Positions 44,226 to 54,597 of a DNA stretch of 64,000 bases are shown here, piece by piece (the first letter of the stretch is position 1; each line of letters opens with the position of its first letter). Both the position numbers and the translations under genes were made by a program. Origin of the DNA: CAIKNB01 sp964415965 (lineage in GTDB: Bacteria > Patescibacteriota > Patescibacteriia > 2-12-FULL-60-25); NCBI GenBank assembly GCA_964415965.1, contig CAYQCK010000003.1, positions 62,001 to 126,000 of the forward strand, in the 5' to 3' direction. A model generated the notes under the pieces. It made no database searches. It was not told the origin of the DNA and saw only the letters and a program-made list of their open reading frames with translations.

Positions 44226-44483
44226 TCAACCGACGATGCGCCGGCCGATCAGCTCGACGATTTCCTCGGTCTCAGGCACTGAACCGGCCCATACCGGTTC
44301 TCCGTCGATCGCCAACACCGGACTGGACATGACCCCCATCTCGACTATCCTCTGGAGGTCGGTGACGTATTCGACCTCTGTAGCCAATTTCAATTCTGCG
44401 ACGGCCGCCTGGGTCCTTTCGAACAGCCTTTTGCAGGACGGGCAGCCCGAACCGAAAACCTCGATCTTGACGTCAGCCTTCAT
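44226..44483 (-). CDS. Small thioredoxin-fold redox protein
   Basis: 85 residues of the short 'redox-active disulfide' thioredoxin family. Active-site pair GCPSCK at residues 13-18, cis-proline segment VMSSPVLAIDG near 55. Its start overlaps the arsR stop by 11 bases and the permease starts three bases after its end, so all three are one coupled message. Such proteins accompany DUF318 permeases; reduction of a metal or metalloid substrate is a plausible role, but unproven. Confidence 0.88.
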   Translation of the reverse strand: MKADVKIEVFGSGCPSCKRLFERTQAAVAELKLATEVEYVTDLQRIVEMGVMSSPVLAIDGEPVWAGSVPETEEIVELIGRRIVG

Positions 44484-44790
44484 ATGTTTCGAAAAACGAT
44501 TTAAGCGAAGAGTTGAATTTTGAAACCGCCGATCTATCCATCGAATAGTAGGCCCTCAAACCATCCTTCCGTGAGCTGATGAGCCCCGCGTCCTTCAGGA
44601 TTTTGAGGTGATGGGAAATCAGGTTTTGGGGCAGCTTAAGGAACCGCCAGATGTCGCATACGCACCTTTCACCCTCCTGCAGCATGCACAGGATCTTCAG
44701 CCTATTCGGTTCCGCCAGGACCTTGAAGGATTCCGCGGCCAAGGCGATTCCCCTGGCCGTCACGTTTTTCGCGCAGCATTTCGGCTTCAT
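44473..44790 (-). CDS. ArsR-family metal-sensing repressor
   Basis: 105 residues from MKPKCCAKN; the longer frame upstream runs through the operator. Winged helix with recognition segment LPQNLISHHLKILKDAGLI, and the metal-binding-type ERCVCDI motif (the ELCVCDL site of ArsR/SmtB proteins). The N-terminal CC pair may add ligands. It should repress its own operon (thioredoxin, permease) through the palindrome just upstream and release on binding arsenite or another soft metal. Confidence 0.92.
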   Translation of the reverse strand: MKPKCCAKNVTARGIALAAESFKVLAEPNRLKILCMLQEGERCVCDIWRFLKLPQNLISHHLKILKDAGLISSRKDGLRAYYSMDRSAVSKFNSSLKSFFETYEG

Positions 44791-44806
44791 ATCGGCATGT
44801 CGCGGC

Positions 44807-44835
44807 AATATATCAATATAAATTGATATATGCAA
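44807..44835 (-). promoter_or_regulatory. arsR operon promoter with overlapping operator
   Basis: Minus strand: TTGCAT (44835-44830), 17 bases, TATATT (44812-44807). A 24-bp palindrome with perfect 10-bp arms ATATATCAAT around ATAA (44808-44831) covers the spacer and -10 box, a classic ArsR/SmtB operator arrangement. Confidence 0.88.
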
Positions 44836-44851
44836 ACTCCCGACGTCGGTT

Positions 44852-45922
44852 CTATGACGGCTCCCGATATTCCGCCTTTTCCCCGGACAACGTCTCGACG
44901 ATCCAACCGCCACCTACTTTCTCGAGATATTGGTGCCCCAACGGCACCTTCCCCTTCCCGCCCGGCACGTCGAGCATGTAGCGCGGCAACGCGATGCCCG
45001 TCACTTTACCCTGCAGCCTCCGCATGAACTCAAGACCCTGTTCGAGCGGCACCCGGAAATGGTTCGTACCCTCGGCCAAATCGAGCTGGTGCAGGTAATA
45101 CGGCAAGACACGGATGTCGGTAAGCTTTTTGAACAAATCTTCGAGGACATTCGCGCTGTCATTCACGCCCTTGAGCAGCACGCTTTGGTTGCGCACGACG
45201 ATTCCGTTGTCGACAAGCTTGGCCACGGCCGCGACGTTCTCCTCAGCGATCTCGCGCGGATGGTTGAAATGCGTGACGACGTAAATCGGATGCGTCGCGT
45301 CCATGTGCCGGCGGAAAACCGCAACGAGACCGTCGGTAATCCGCGACGGAAGATTCACCAACACCCGCGAATGGATGCGGATGCGCCGGATGGACGGGAT
45401 GGCACGCAGGCCGCCGAGCCACTTCTCGAGCTGGCCGTCGGTCAGCGTCAGCGGGTCGCCGCCGGACAGGATGGCTTCTTCGATTTCCGGATGCTGCCTC
45501 AAATACTCGAAGATGCGTGCGACCTCGTCCGGCGTCGGGCCGGGTTCAACCGCGCCGGTGCGGCTGCGCCGGAAACAGAATCGGCACGATTGCGCGCAAA
45601 AAAACGTGCATAGGACGAGCGCCCGGTCCGGATACCGATGGACCAGGAACGGAACAGGCGACTTTTCACGGTCGCCGATCGGGTCAGACAGTTCGCCAAC
45701 ACAGGCCTCAAGTTCCCGCGTCTGTGGCAAACACATCCGGAGGAGAGGATCTTCATGATTCGTGAAATCAATCAGCTTCAGGGTATGCGGCGTGATGGCG
45801 AGCCGCATCTTAGCCACGACGCGGCGCAAGCTCGGCTGGTTGTCGAGCGGCACATGGCGCTCGAGGTCTTCGAGCGTGCGGATAGTGTCCCGCAGTTCTG
45901 TTTGCCAGGTTTCGGGAGGCAT
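44852..45922 (-). CDS. kamA: KamA-family radical SAM aminomutase
   Basis: 356 residues. Radical SAM cluster CAQSCRFC (CxxxCxxC) near residue 110, followed by SGGDPLTL for SAM binding. The PLP-lysine motif near the C-terminus is present (LDVPGGKGK), which fits lysine 2,3-aminomutase rather than a PLP-free relative. Lysine 2,3-aminomutase converts L-lysine to beta-lysine; EpmB-type members modify EF-P. Neither partner genes nor EF-P are here, so the substrate is open. The arsR operon follows on the same strand. Confidence 0.88.
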   Translation of the reverse strand: MPPETWQTELRDTIRTLEDLERHVPLDNQPSLRRVVAKMRLAITPHTLKLIDFTNHEDPLLRMCLPQTRELEACVGELSDPIGDREKSPVPFLVHRYPDRALVLCTFFCAQSCRFCFRRSRTGAVEPGPTPDEVARIFEYLRQHPEIEEAILSGGDPLTLTDGQLEKWLGGLRAIPSIRRIRIHSRVLVNLPSRITDGLVAVFRRHMDATHPIYVVTHFNHPREIAEENVAAVAKLVDNGIVVRNQSVLLKGVNDSANVLEDLFKKLTDIRVLPYYLHQLDLAEGTNHFRVPLEQGLEFMRRLQGKVTGIALPRYMLDVPGGKGKVPLGHQYLEKVGGGWIVETLSGEKAEYREPS

Positions 45923-45960
45923 AGGGTTTGTTCATGATAAACACCGCCAGATTCTCTCGA

Positions 45961-46071
45961 CATCCCGGCCAAGCGCAGCGCGAGCCGGGATCCACCGAGA
46001 CCCCGGGTCGCGCCTTCAGGCTTGCCCGGGGTGTCGATATATTCAATAAACCGTGTTTATCACGGTTTATT
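45961..46071. repeat. Cluster of intergenic palindromes
   Basis: Three hairpins in a row: ATCCCGGC/GCCGGGAT, ACCCCGGG/CCCGGGGT, and AATAAACCGTG/CACGGTTTATT around TTTAT (46044-46070). The first two resemble dispersed extragenic palindromes; the last could terminate transcription in either direction. Confidence 0.65.
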
Positions 46072-46147
46072 GATGACGGAACCAAAATCTATCCGGCCCC
46101 GTCACGGGGCCGCCTTGGGCGGATTGAAGACTGATTTCGTCACCATG

Positions 46148-47434
46148 TCATTTGACGCCGATGCGCAGGTACCTGAACCCGTGCTTGTCCGCCGCATCCT
46201 TGGCGATGAGGTTGCGCGCGTCCAAGAGGAGCGCATTCGCCATGGCTGCTTTGAGCTTAGCCAAATCCAATGCCCGGAACTCTTCCCATTCGGTCGCGAC
46301 AATGGCCGCATCCGCGTCCTGCGCCGCCTCGTACGGCGAAGCCGTGTGTGGCACGTCGAACCCGTGCGTCTCCGGCACCACCCGCGCTTCCGGATCGTAG
46401 ACTTTGACCTTGGCCCCGCGCTCTATGCAGTGCCGGATGATATCGATGGCCGGCGACTCGCGCGTGTCGTCAGTATTGCCTTTGAACGCCACGCCGAGGA
46501 TGCCGATGTTCTTGCCTTCCAATCCCCCAAGCTCCCGCTCCAACCGCTCGACCACCCGCGACCGCGCCAACTTGTTCATGGCCAAAGCCGCGTTCGTCAC
46601 GGGCATCGGATGCCCGTGAGCCTCGCCGAGCTTGAGGAAGGCCTTCACGTCTTTCGGGAAACAGCTCCCGCCCCAGCCCGGACCCGGTCTGAGGAATTCC
46701 TTGCCGATGCGCGGGTCGCTCCCCATGCCCGCAGCCACAGCCTCGACATCCGCGCCCACCGCCTCGCACAGGTGCGACACCTCGTTGATGAAGCTGATTT
46801 TGGTCGCCAAAAAGGCGTTCGAGGCGTACTTAGTCAGCTCCGCGCTCCGCGTGTCCATGATGAGCTTGGGGCAATCAATGTGGGTGTAGAGGCCGCGCAT
46901 GACGTCGGCCGCGCGCGGCGAATCCGCGCCGATGACGATGCGCGCCGGTTTTGAGAAATCGAAGATGGCATGGCCTTCGCGCAGGAACTCGGGGTTCGAG
47001 ACCACATCGAACTCATGCGCCGTGTATTGCCGGACGATGTCGGCTACATGCTCGGCCGTGCCGACCGGCACCGTACTCTTGTCCGCGATGACCGCATAGC
47101 CGACCAAGCTCCGGCCGATCATGGCCGCGGCCGCATCGACATAGCTCATGTCGACCGACCCGTCTGCCGCCGACGGCGTGCCGACCGCGATCGAGATGAC
47201 CTCGGCGCCCGGAATGCCGTCCACGAACGAGGTGGTGAACGCCAACCTTCCGGCCTGGACGTTGCGCCGCACGACCTCCTCGAGTCCCGGTTCATAGATG
47301 GGCATCACGCCCTGCCGCAGTTTGGCGATTTTCCCCTCGTCCGTGTCGATACACGTGACCGTGTGGCCCAAATCAGCCAGACACGCGCCCGACACCAACC
47401 CGACATATCCCGAACCGATGACCGTGACTCGCAT
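46148..47434 (-). CDS. ugd: UDP-glucose 6-dehydrogenase
   Basis: 428 residues. It oxidises UDP-glucose to UDP-glucuronate with two NAD+. NAD loop GSGYVGLVSG at 7-16, the catalytic cysteine in GWGGSCFPKD (near 255), and the C-terminal VAFKGNTDDTRESP substrate motif are all present. Its product feeds surface polysaccharide synthesis. The promoter TTGTCT-N17-TAAGCT places transcription start about three bases before the ATG, so leaderless. Confidence 0.96.
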   Translation of the reverse strand: MRVTVIGSGYVGLVSGACLADLGHTVTCIDTDEGKIAKLRQGVMPIYEPGLEEVVRRNVQAGRLAFTTSFVDGIPGAEVISIAVGTPSAADGSVDMSYVDAAAAMIGRSLVGYAVIADKSTVPVGTAEHVADIVRQYTAHEFDVVSNPEFLREGHAIFDFSKPARIVIGADSPRAADVMRGLYTHIDCPKLIMDTRSAELTKYASNAFLATKISFINEVSHLCEAVGADVEAVAAGMGSDPRIGKEFLRPGPGWGGSCFPKDVKAFLKLGEAHGHPMPVTNAALAMNKLARSRVVERLERELGGLEGKNIGILGVAFKGNTDDTRESPAIDIIRHCIERGAKVKVYDPEARVVPETHGFDVPHTASPYEAAQDADAAIVATEWEEFRALDLAKLKAAMANALLLDARNLIAKDAADKHGFRYLRIGVK

Positions 47435-47443
47435 AGTGAAAGA

Positions 47444-47472
47444 AGCTTAGCGCCTAGCCCCGATGCAGACAA
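47444..47472 (-). promoter_or_regulatory. ugd promoter (leaderless)
   Basis: Minus strand: TTGTCT (47472-47467), 17 bases, TAAGCT (47449-47444); ATG at 47434. Confidence 0.75.
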
Positions 47473-47479
47473 CCCCATT

Positions 47480-47553
47480 TGTCATTGCGAGGAGCTCCAA
47501 GCGACGAAGCAATCTCCGGAGATTGCCGTGCTCTCCAGTCGCTCGCAATGACA
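47480..47553. repeat. Extragenic palindromic element
   Basis: Arms GTCATTGCGAG (47481-47491) and CTCGCAATGAC (47542-47552) surround a perfect 16-bp palindrome CAATCTCCGGAGATTG (47510-47525). The sequence style is that of the dispersed 'TGTCATTGCGAG' repeats of many bacteria. Confidence 0.8.
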
Positions 47554-47554
47554 C

Positions 47555-47595
47555 AAAAACAACACCCCGCGCATCCAAGACGGATACACGGGGCG
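47555..47595 (-). terminator. Terminator of the coiled-coil protein gene
   Basis: A 14-bp imperfect stem (CGCCCCGTGTATCC with GGATGCGCGGGGTG) then TTGTTTTTG on the minus strand. Confidence 0.8.
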
Positions 47596-47607
47596 TAAAG
47601 AGGCTGG

Positions 47608-48048
47608 CTAACCGCGGCGCTTCGAGAATTCGCCCCAGCGCGGAGCCAATCCGCGCTCTCTCGCTTCGCCAGGCTCCCTGCCGGATGGGAGGTTGCCGAG
47701 CGTTCTCTGGAACACCACAGCGCTGGACGGTCTTCCGGGACGGAGACTTGCGGCATGCGCAGCCAGCTTGTCGGCAGCCGCACGACGCGCCGCTTCCGAC
47801 CTCTGGATGACCGACTCTGCATCACAGCCTTCAGCGACCGGGCCCTTAGATTCTGCGACAGCAGCGTAAATACGCTCCATGTTGCTGTCGATCCGCTCGA
47901 TCTGCGCCTCCAGGCTTGTTGAACTCTGAAGGCGTGAGATGAGAGTCTGCAGCTCCTCCCGCAGTCCCGGTTCCCCTCGCCGCATCCGTGCTCGTTCAAT
48001 CTCCCGGAGTTTCGCGATCTGATCGATGGTGAAAGTACTGTCCTTCAT
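47608..48048 (-). CDS. Hypothetical coiled-coil protein
   Basis: 146 residues from ATG 48048, five bases after GGAGG; an in-frame ATG at 48060 overlaps the ribosome site. Mostly charged helix, with heptad-like segments at about 10-70 (IAKLREIERARMRRG, LEAQIERIDSNMERIYAAV) and an Ala/Arg-rich end. No family recognised. It has a near-consensus promoter, a 5' leader of about 105 bases containing CCCCTG/CAGGGG, and its own terminator, so it is probably well expressed. Confidence 0.75.
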   Translation of the reverse strand: MKDSTFTIDQIAKLREIERARMRRGEPGLREELQTLISRLQSSTSLEAQIERIDSNMERIYAAVAESKGPVAEGCDAESVIQRSEAARRAAADKLAAHAASLRPGRPSSAVVFQRTLGNLPSGREPGEARERGLAPRWGEFSKRRG

Positions 48049-48161
48049 CTTATCCTCCATCCGAGGCACGCCGCGTGGAAGCCTTTGGCCGACACGCTGC
48101 TTAGCTTTTGGATAGACTCCCCTGTTCCGCAGGGGCACGGCGCCTGATTTTCAGACAAATT

Positions 48162-48190
48162 AATATAACACAATTAAGCCAAAAAGTCAA
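48162..48190 (-). promoter_or_regulatory. Near-consensus promoter
   Basis: Minus strand: TTGACT (48190-48185), 17 bases, TATATT (48167-48162). The -35 box is part of the leuS terminator. Confidence 0.8.
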
Positions 48191-48207
48191 GCCTCTCAAG
48201 GCCTGAC
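48181..48207 (-). terminator. leuS terminator
   Basis: GTCA-GCC pairs with GGC-TGAC; TTTTT follows on the minus strand and a T-rich run on the plus strand. Confidence 0.7.
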
Positions 48208-48231
48208 TTTTGTCTTATTTTAGCCCAATTT

Positions 48232-50787
<2,556 letters not shown>

Positions 50788-50800
50788 ATTTCGTCACCTA

Positions 50801-50829
50801 ACGCTATCAATTTTGCGTAATTTGCACAA
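50801..50829 (-). promoter_or_regulatory. leuS promoter
   Basis: Minus strand: TTGTGC (50829-50824), 17 bases, TAGCGT (50806-50801). Confidence 0.65.
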
Positions 50830-50893
50830 TATTCCGCAGCTTGGTGTAATTCTTTCGGATAGCTGGCGTTAAACGCCCAAAAACGTAAAAACT

Positions 50894-51469
50894 ATGGACC
50901 AATACAAGACAAACCCCTGGCTCGTAGCGACGGTCGCGCTCCTGGCCACCATCATCGGCGCCGGCGCCATGTATTTTTTGAAACCTACTCCTCCGCCGTC
51001 GCCTTTCCAACCGCTGACGGTCCGCGATGCCGTGGCTCCGGCGGCCGAAAAGCTATCCCCGACCCAAGCGAACGAATACCGCAACGAAAAGCTCGGCCTC
51101 TCGCTCACGGTCCCCGAGGGCTACCGCGTTGTCGAACATGACAACCGCCTCGACATCGTGAAAAAGCCGACTCCGCAGGACGAAACGCCGATGCCCGACC
51201 TGACCGTGGACGTGGCCAAAGGCGACCAGACTTACGTTTTGGGGGAAAACGAAAAATTCGAGACCGCGGAGGATTTTCCGGTGAACGGCATCCCAGGCAA
51301 GCGCTATAAAGTCGTCCAGATAAATCCGCCATCGAACGTCAACATCGAATACTGCGACTTCTACCGCTTCGCCGGCACCGGGTACCGCGCCTATGAATTC
51401 CGCCGCTGGGAATGCCTCGAGTCACCGATCTTCGACCAGGTCGTGAAAAGCCTCAAGCTGCTGAAGTAA
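50894..51469 (+). CDS. Hypothetical membrane-anchored protein
   Basis: 191 residues. One N-terminal transmembrane helix (about 10-29), a Pro-rich linker (32-40), then a soluble beta-rich domain (NEKLGLSLTVPEGYRVVEHDNRLDIVKK onward) like the small extracytoplasmic domains common in this group. Two cysteines (YCDFYR, WECLE) could form a disulfide. It is divergent from leuS. I found no convincing promoter or Shine-Dalgarno sequence. Function unknown. Confidence 0.8.
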   Translation: MDQYKTNPWLVATVALLATIIGAGAMYFLKPTPPPSPFQPLTVRDAVAPAAEKLSPTQANEYRNEKLGLSLTVPEGYRVVEHDNRLDIVKKPTPQDETPMPDLTVDVAKGDQTYVLGENEKFETAEDFPVNGIPGKRYKVVQINPPSNVNIEYCDFYRFAGTGYRAYEFRRWECLESPIFDQVVKSLKLLK

Positions 51470-51514
51470 TGACCTCCTCCCGGGTTACGGCTACGTGTCG
51501 CGGTACGTCAGTTT

Positions 51515-51635
51515 CCTAAAACCGCCTCCACCCAGGATTTCCTAGAAAAGAACGACCCGCAGCTGAACCGCTGCGGGTCAAGGTATGTGCCGCCTGGTTG
51601 GCGGACCGTAGGCGAGCTGCCAAAACGGTTTTAGG
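51515..51635. repeat. Cloverleaf-like inverted repeat element
   Basis: Outer perfect arms CCTAAAACCG (51515-51524) and CGGTTTTAGG (51626-51635) enclose two further hairpins: GACCCGCAGC/GCTGCGGGTC (51554-51579) and CCGCC/GGCGG (near 51590-51604). 121 bp, no reading frame. It could be a small non-autonomous mobile element or a structured RNA. Confidence 0.65.
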
Positions 51636-51670
51636 CGTCGCTCATGATCCGCAACCCACCGCATCGAGAA

Positions 51671-51862
51671 TCAGTCATCGCAACCATGGATCTTGAACCA
51701 TTCATTCATGGCGATCTCATGTTCCCTTTGCTCCTCCCACCATCTCTTCCTCTCCCTCTCCTCCTTTGCCCTTTCCTCGGGACTTTTTTTCGGCTCTGCG
51801 AGAGCGCTCCCCGCTGCGGCACCAACGACACCTGCAACACCGAGTATGATGAGTTCGAGCAT
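51671..51862 (-). CDS. Small membrane-anchored charged protein
   Basis: 63 residues; ATG follows AGGAGA by about ten bases. Residues 3-22 are a glycine/alanine-rich hydrophobic helix (IILGVAGVVGAAAG), then a highly charged helix rich in Glu, Arg and Lys with several tryptophans. No family recognised. The plus-strand frame over the same bases has no ribosome site and low-complexity Pro/Leu, so I prefer this strand. Confidence 0.65.
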   Translation of the reverse strand: MLELIILGVAGVVGAAAGSALAEPKKSPEERAKEERERKRWWEEQREHEIAMNEWFKIHGCDD

Positions 51863-52297
51863 GTCCCTAGTCTCCTGTAACTAACGCGGATTTCTTCATG
51901 GCCACGCGGCTTAGTCCATGTGGCTCTTTTTCCCGGATAAGGAAAGGCCGATTGTCACACAGCCTTAAAAGCTTGGCTTTTCACTTACGCTCTGTCGAAA
52001 CCAATTCCATCCGGACACTTACGTCGCCCATGTTGCGGACTTTACGCGCCGGATCCCGCCCGTGAGACACTCGCCAACTTCTTTTTTTAAAGTGCTCCGT
52101 CAACCTTAGCGCTACTCCGCATCGGGGTGATGCGATGACGGTTTTGATATATTGACTATACCGACCACTAAGTTCGAGAGTCAATCAATGACGGAAAAAA
52201 TGACAAACTCACGTAAACTTAGCCCATTTGTTGATTCGAAAATTTTCAACAATATATTAGGTATTTTTAAGCGATGGAAAATATATGAACCTTGAGC
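51863..52297. other. Intergenic region with hairpin and a minus-strand promoter
   Basis: GCCACGCGG/CCATGTGGC then TCTTTTT (about 51900-51932) looks like a plus-strand terminator. On the minus strand TTGACT-N18-TATAGT (near 52184-52155) is a good promoter. The frame it would read (51981-52184) lacks a ribosome site, so a small RNA is as likely as a protein. Composition becomes AT-rich toward 52300. Confidence 0.4.
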
Positions 52298-52303
52298 TAT
52301 AAT
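52275..52303 (+). promoter_or_regulatory. trmB-like gene promoter
   Basis: TGGAAA (52275-52280), 17 bases, TATAAT (52298-52303), the only perfect consensus -10 noticed in the window. Confidence 0.7.
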
Positions 52304-52324
52304 GTTGTCAAAAATATCGACACT

Positions 52325-53083
52325 ATGAACCGCGTGCTTATCACTCAAACTCTCGAAAAATTTGGCTTGGACAAGAAAGAGGCTGCCGTATATCTGGCTA
52401 GTCTGGAATTAGGCTCGGCCAGCATCCAGCAATTAGCCAAGAAAAGCACGCTCAAACGAACGACGCTATACCTCATAACCGAATCTTTGAAATCCAAAGG
52501 TCTGATTTCAGAATCCAAAAACCGCCGTGGGATGCAGTTCGTGCCGATCAAGCCCAATCAACTCATAGATATGCTCGACGAACGCAAAGCGGCGCTACAG
52601 AACGCGATACCCGAACTCCTTGCCTTGACGCACATCCAGACGGAAACCAAGCCATGCGTCAGATATTATGAAGGCAAGGACAGCCTACAAACCGTCGAAA
52701 GCGAAACCTTGGAAGGTACCGATGGCGAAATTCTTCTGATGGGCTCATTCTCGGACGTTTTCCTGTTTTATGCATCCCCCAGCTTGTATGACGATACTTA
52801 CCGGAAGGCACGCATCAAAAAAAACATTTTCTTACGCATGCTCGTCCTCAAAGAGCCGCGTTCGGTAGCTCTCATACCGCGCGATAAAGCCGAATTACGC
52901 GAAACCCGTTTTCTACCGAAAGATACCAAGATGAATACCATTCAATACATCTACCAAAACAAAATCGCATACATCTCCCCAAGCAGGGAGGTGATGGGGC
53001 TCATTATCGAAAGCAACGACTTGGCGACCATGGAACGCCAAAAATTCAACTTGCTTTGGGACGCATGCAAGAGCCCTTGGTGA
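52325..53083 (+). CDS. TrmB-family transcriptional regulator
   Basis: 252 residues from MNRVLITQTL; an in-frame TTG upstream lies within the promoter. Winged helix at about 5-75 (LDKKEAAVYLASLELGSASIQQLAKKSTLKRTTLYLI is the family pattern), then an amphipathic linker and the TrmB sugar/ligand-type domain with VRYYEGKDSLQTV and a phospholipase-D-like EILLMGSF strand. These regulators are frequent in archaea and in CPR bacteria. More AT-rich than its neighbours. Targets unknown; it converges on rdgB with six bases between stops. Confidence 0.88.
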   Translation: MNRVLITQTLEKFGLDKKEAAVYLASLELGSASIQQLAKKSTLKRTTLYLITESLKSKGLISESKNRRGMQFVPIKPNQLIDMLDERKAALQNAIPELLALTHIQTETKPCVRYYEGKDSLQTVESETLEGTDGEILLMGSFSDVFLFYASPSLYDDTYRKARIKKNIFLRMLVLKEPRSVALIPRDKAELRETRFLPKDTKMNTIQYIYQNKIAYISPSREVMGLIIESNDLATMERQKFNLLWDACKSPW

Positions 53084-53089
53084 ATCAAT

Positions 53090-53701
53090 TCAGCTCATCA
53101 GCCTAATGAGTGCCTCGCTATACGGACCAAATTCCATTTTTTCATCTTCCTCGGTCGCGTCGCAGGTGAATTTTCCGGTGGTTTTGGAGTAATACAGGCT
53201 GCGCATCGGGAAAAAGTCGTCGACCTGGCCATGGACTTTATCCGTCAGGACGACTGGCCGGATGCCTTCGGACGTCTTCTCTGTCCCGTCAGTCATGACC
53301 AGGACGAACACGTCTTTCCAATACGCCTCAGCCTCTCCGCCGCGCTTCCTGGCCAACCCGATGTAGAAATCCAGGATGGCTTGTTTGGTTTCCTCCCGCG
53401 TCAGGCTGGCCTCATCCCGTCCGCCCAAGGCGTTCCGTTTGACCATGGCCGGATCCAGGATTTCATTATCCAGGAAAAATCCGGTGTCGGTCCCGAGGAT
53501 GGGCAGATCCGTCTTGCCAAGATACGCCCGCGCTTTATCCCGCGCGTTCGCCAAAAGGTCGCTGCCCTCCTCTGTTTCGACCGGCTCGATGCCGAGGTCG
53601 GTCGGGGTTTTCGCCTCGACATCCGACCCGAAGGCCTTGAGCAATTTACGTATGCGTTCGACCTTGGACTTGTTGGTCGTAGCCAATAGAATCGCGGACA
53701 T
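53090..53701 (-). CDS. rdgB: RdgB/HAM1-family NTP pyrophosphatase
   Basis: 203 residues from MSAILLATTNKSK; the longer start upstream is not needed. Family motif T-x-N-x-x-K at the start, ETEEGSDLLANARDKARAY for the helix that binds triphosphate, and GTDTGFFLD at the position of the conserved SDDSGL loop, here altered. These enzymes hydrolyse non-canonical purine triphosphates (ITP, XTP) to prevent mutation. It is divergent from the SPFH gene and convergent with the TrmB regulator. Confidence 0.88.
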   Translation of the reverse strand: MSAILLATTNKSKVERIRKLLKAFGSDVEAKTPTDLGIEPVETEEGSDLLANARDKARAYLGKTDLPILGTDTGFFLDNEILDPAMVKRNALGGRDEASLTREETKQAILDFYIGLARKRGGEAEAYWKDVFVLVMTDGTEKTSEGIRPVVLTDKVHGQVDDFFPMRSLYYSKTTGKFTCDATEEDEKMEFGPYSEALIRLMS

Positions 53702-53716
53702 AAGGATGAACCAACA

Positions 53717-53745
53717 TTGACACAATCGACGGCTTAACGTCTACT
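53717..53745 (+). promoter_or_regulatory. Promoter of the SPFH gene
   Basis: TTGACA (53717-53722), 17 bases, TCTACT (53740-53745); ATG at 53758, near-leaderless. Confidence 0.6.
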
Positions 53746-53757
53746 GTTACCAACCCT

Positions 53758-54546
53758 ATGAAGAAATCCATCTACTTGGCCGTCGGGGCGTTTTTTGCCC
53801 TCATCCTGCTCTCGATAGCCTGGCCGTTCGGCACCATCGGCGCCGGTGAACGCGGCGTCCTGCTGCGTTGGAACGCCGTGACCGGCAAGGTCTACGGCGA
53901 AGGCCTGTACGTCCGCATCCCGGTCTCGGACCGTGTCATCGTATTGGACGTCAAGGTCCAAAAGGAGCAAATCGAGGCCACGGCGGCCTCGAAAGACCTG
54001 CAGAGCGTCAGCAGCATCGTCGCGCTGAACTTCCACATCAACCCGGACAAGGTCGCCAACATCTACCAGGATGTCGGGACCGAGTACAAATCCCGGCTCA
54101 TCGATCCGGCGCTCCAGGAATCCGTCAAAGCCTCGACCGCCAAATATACCGCCGAGGAGCTCATCACCAAACGCGAACAGGTGCGCGAGGAAATCCGCAA
54201 CCACGTGAAGGACAAGCTCGCACCGCGCGGCATCGAGGTCGACGACTTCAACATCGTGGACTTCAGCTTCTCGCGCTCGTTCAACGAGGCCATCGAAGCC
54301 AAGGTGACCGCCGAACAATCGGCGCTCGCGGCCAAAAATAAGCTGGAGCAGATCAAATTCGAAGCCGACCAAAAGATCGCCGAAGCCCGCGGCAAGGCCG
54401 AAGCCATGCGCGTCGAGTCGGAAGCGCTCAAATCCAACCCGCAAGTCCTCGAGCTCCGGGCCATCGAAAAATGGGATGGCCGCCTGCCGACCGTCACCGG
54501 AGGCGCCACGCCGTTCGTGAACCTGCAGACCATAACCAACCGCTAG
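53758..54546 (+). CDS. SPFH/prohibitin-family membrane protein
   Basis: 262 residues. One N-terminal membrane helix (about 5-25), then the Band 7 domain (GAGERGVLLRWNAVTGKVYGEGLYVRIP onward) and a long helical region (about 170-230, Ala/Glu/Lys-rich coiled coil). Length and order match bacterial prohibitin-like proteins, which form large membrane rings tied to proteases such as FtsH. No nfeD-like partner is adjacent. Terminator follows. Confidence 0.93.
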   Translation: MKKSIYLAVGAFFALILLSIAWPFGTIGAGERGVLLRWNAVTGKVYGEGLYVRIPVSDRVIVLDVKVQKEQIEATAASKDLQSVSSIVALNFHINPDKVANIYQDVGTEYKSRLIDPALQESVKASTAKYTAEELITKREQVREEIRNHVKDKLAPRGIEVDDFNIVDFSFSRSFNEAIEAKVTAEQSALAAKNKLEQIKFEADQKIAEARGKAEAMRVESEALKSNPQVLELRAIEKWDGRLPTVTGGATPFVNLQTITNR

Positions 54547-54564
54547 GGTAAAGGCATAAAAATC

Positions 54565-54597
54565 GCCCCGGCCAAAGATGGTCGGGGCTTGTGTTTC
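54565..54597. terminator. Bidirectional terminator
   Basis: GCCCCGGCC/GGTCGGGGC with a 6-base loop; T-rich on the plus side and GATTTTTAT on the minus side. Confidence 0.8.

Noticed and set aside
51644..51880. Plus-strand frame of 78 codons
   Set aside because: Low-complexity Pro/Leu, no ribosome site; the minus-strand gene has AGGAGA and a sensible protein.
51981..52184. Minus-strand frame of 67 codons
   Set aside because: Starts within the promoter's -35 box; any transcript would begin downstream of that start. Mentioned only as a possible small RNA.
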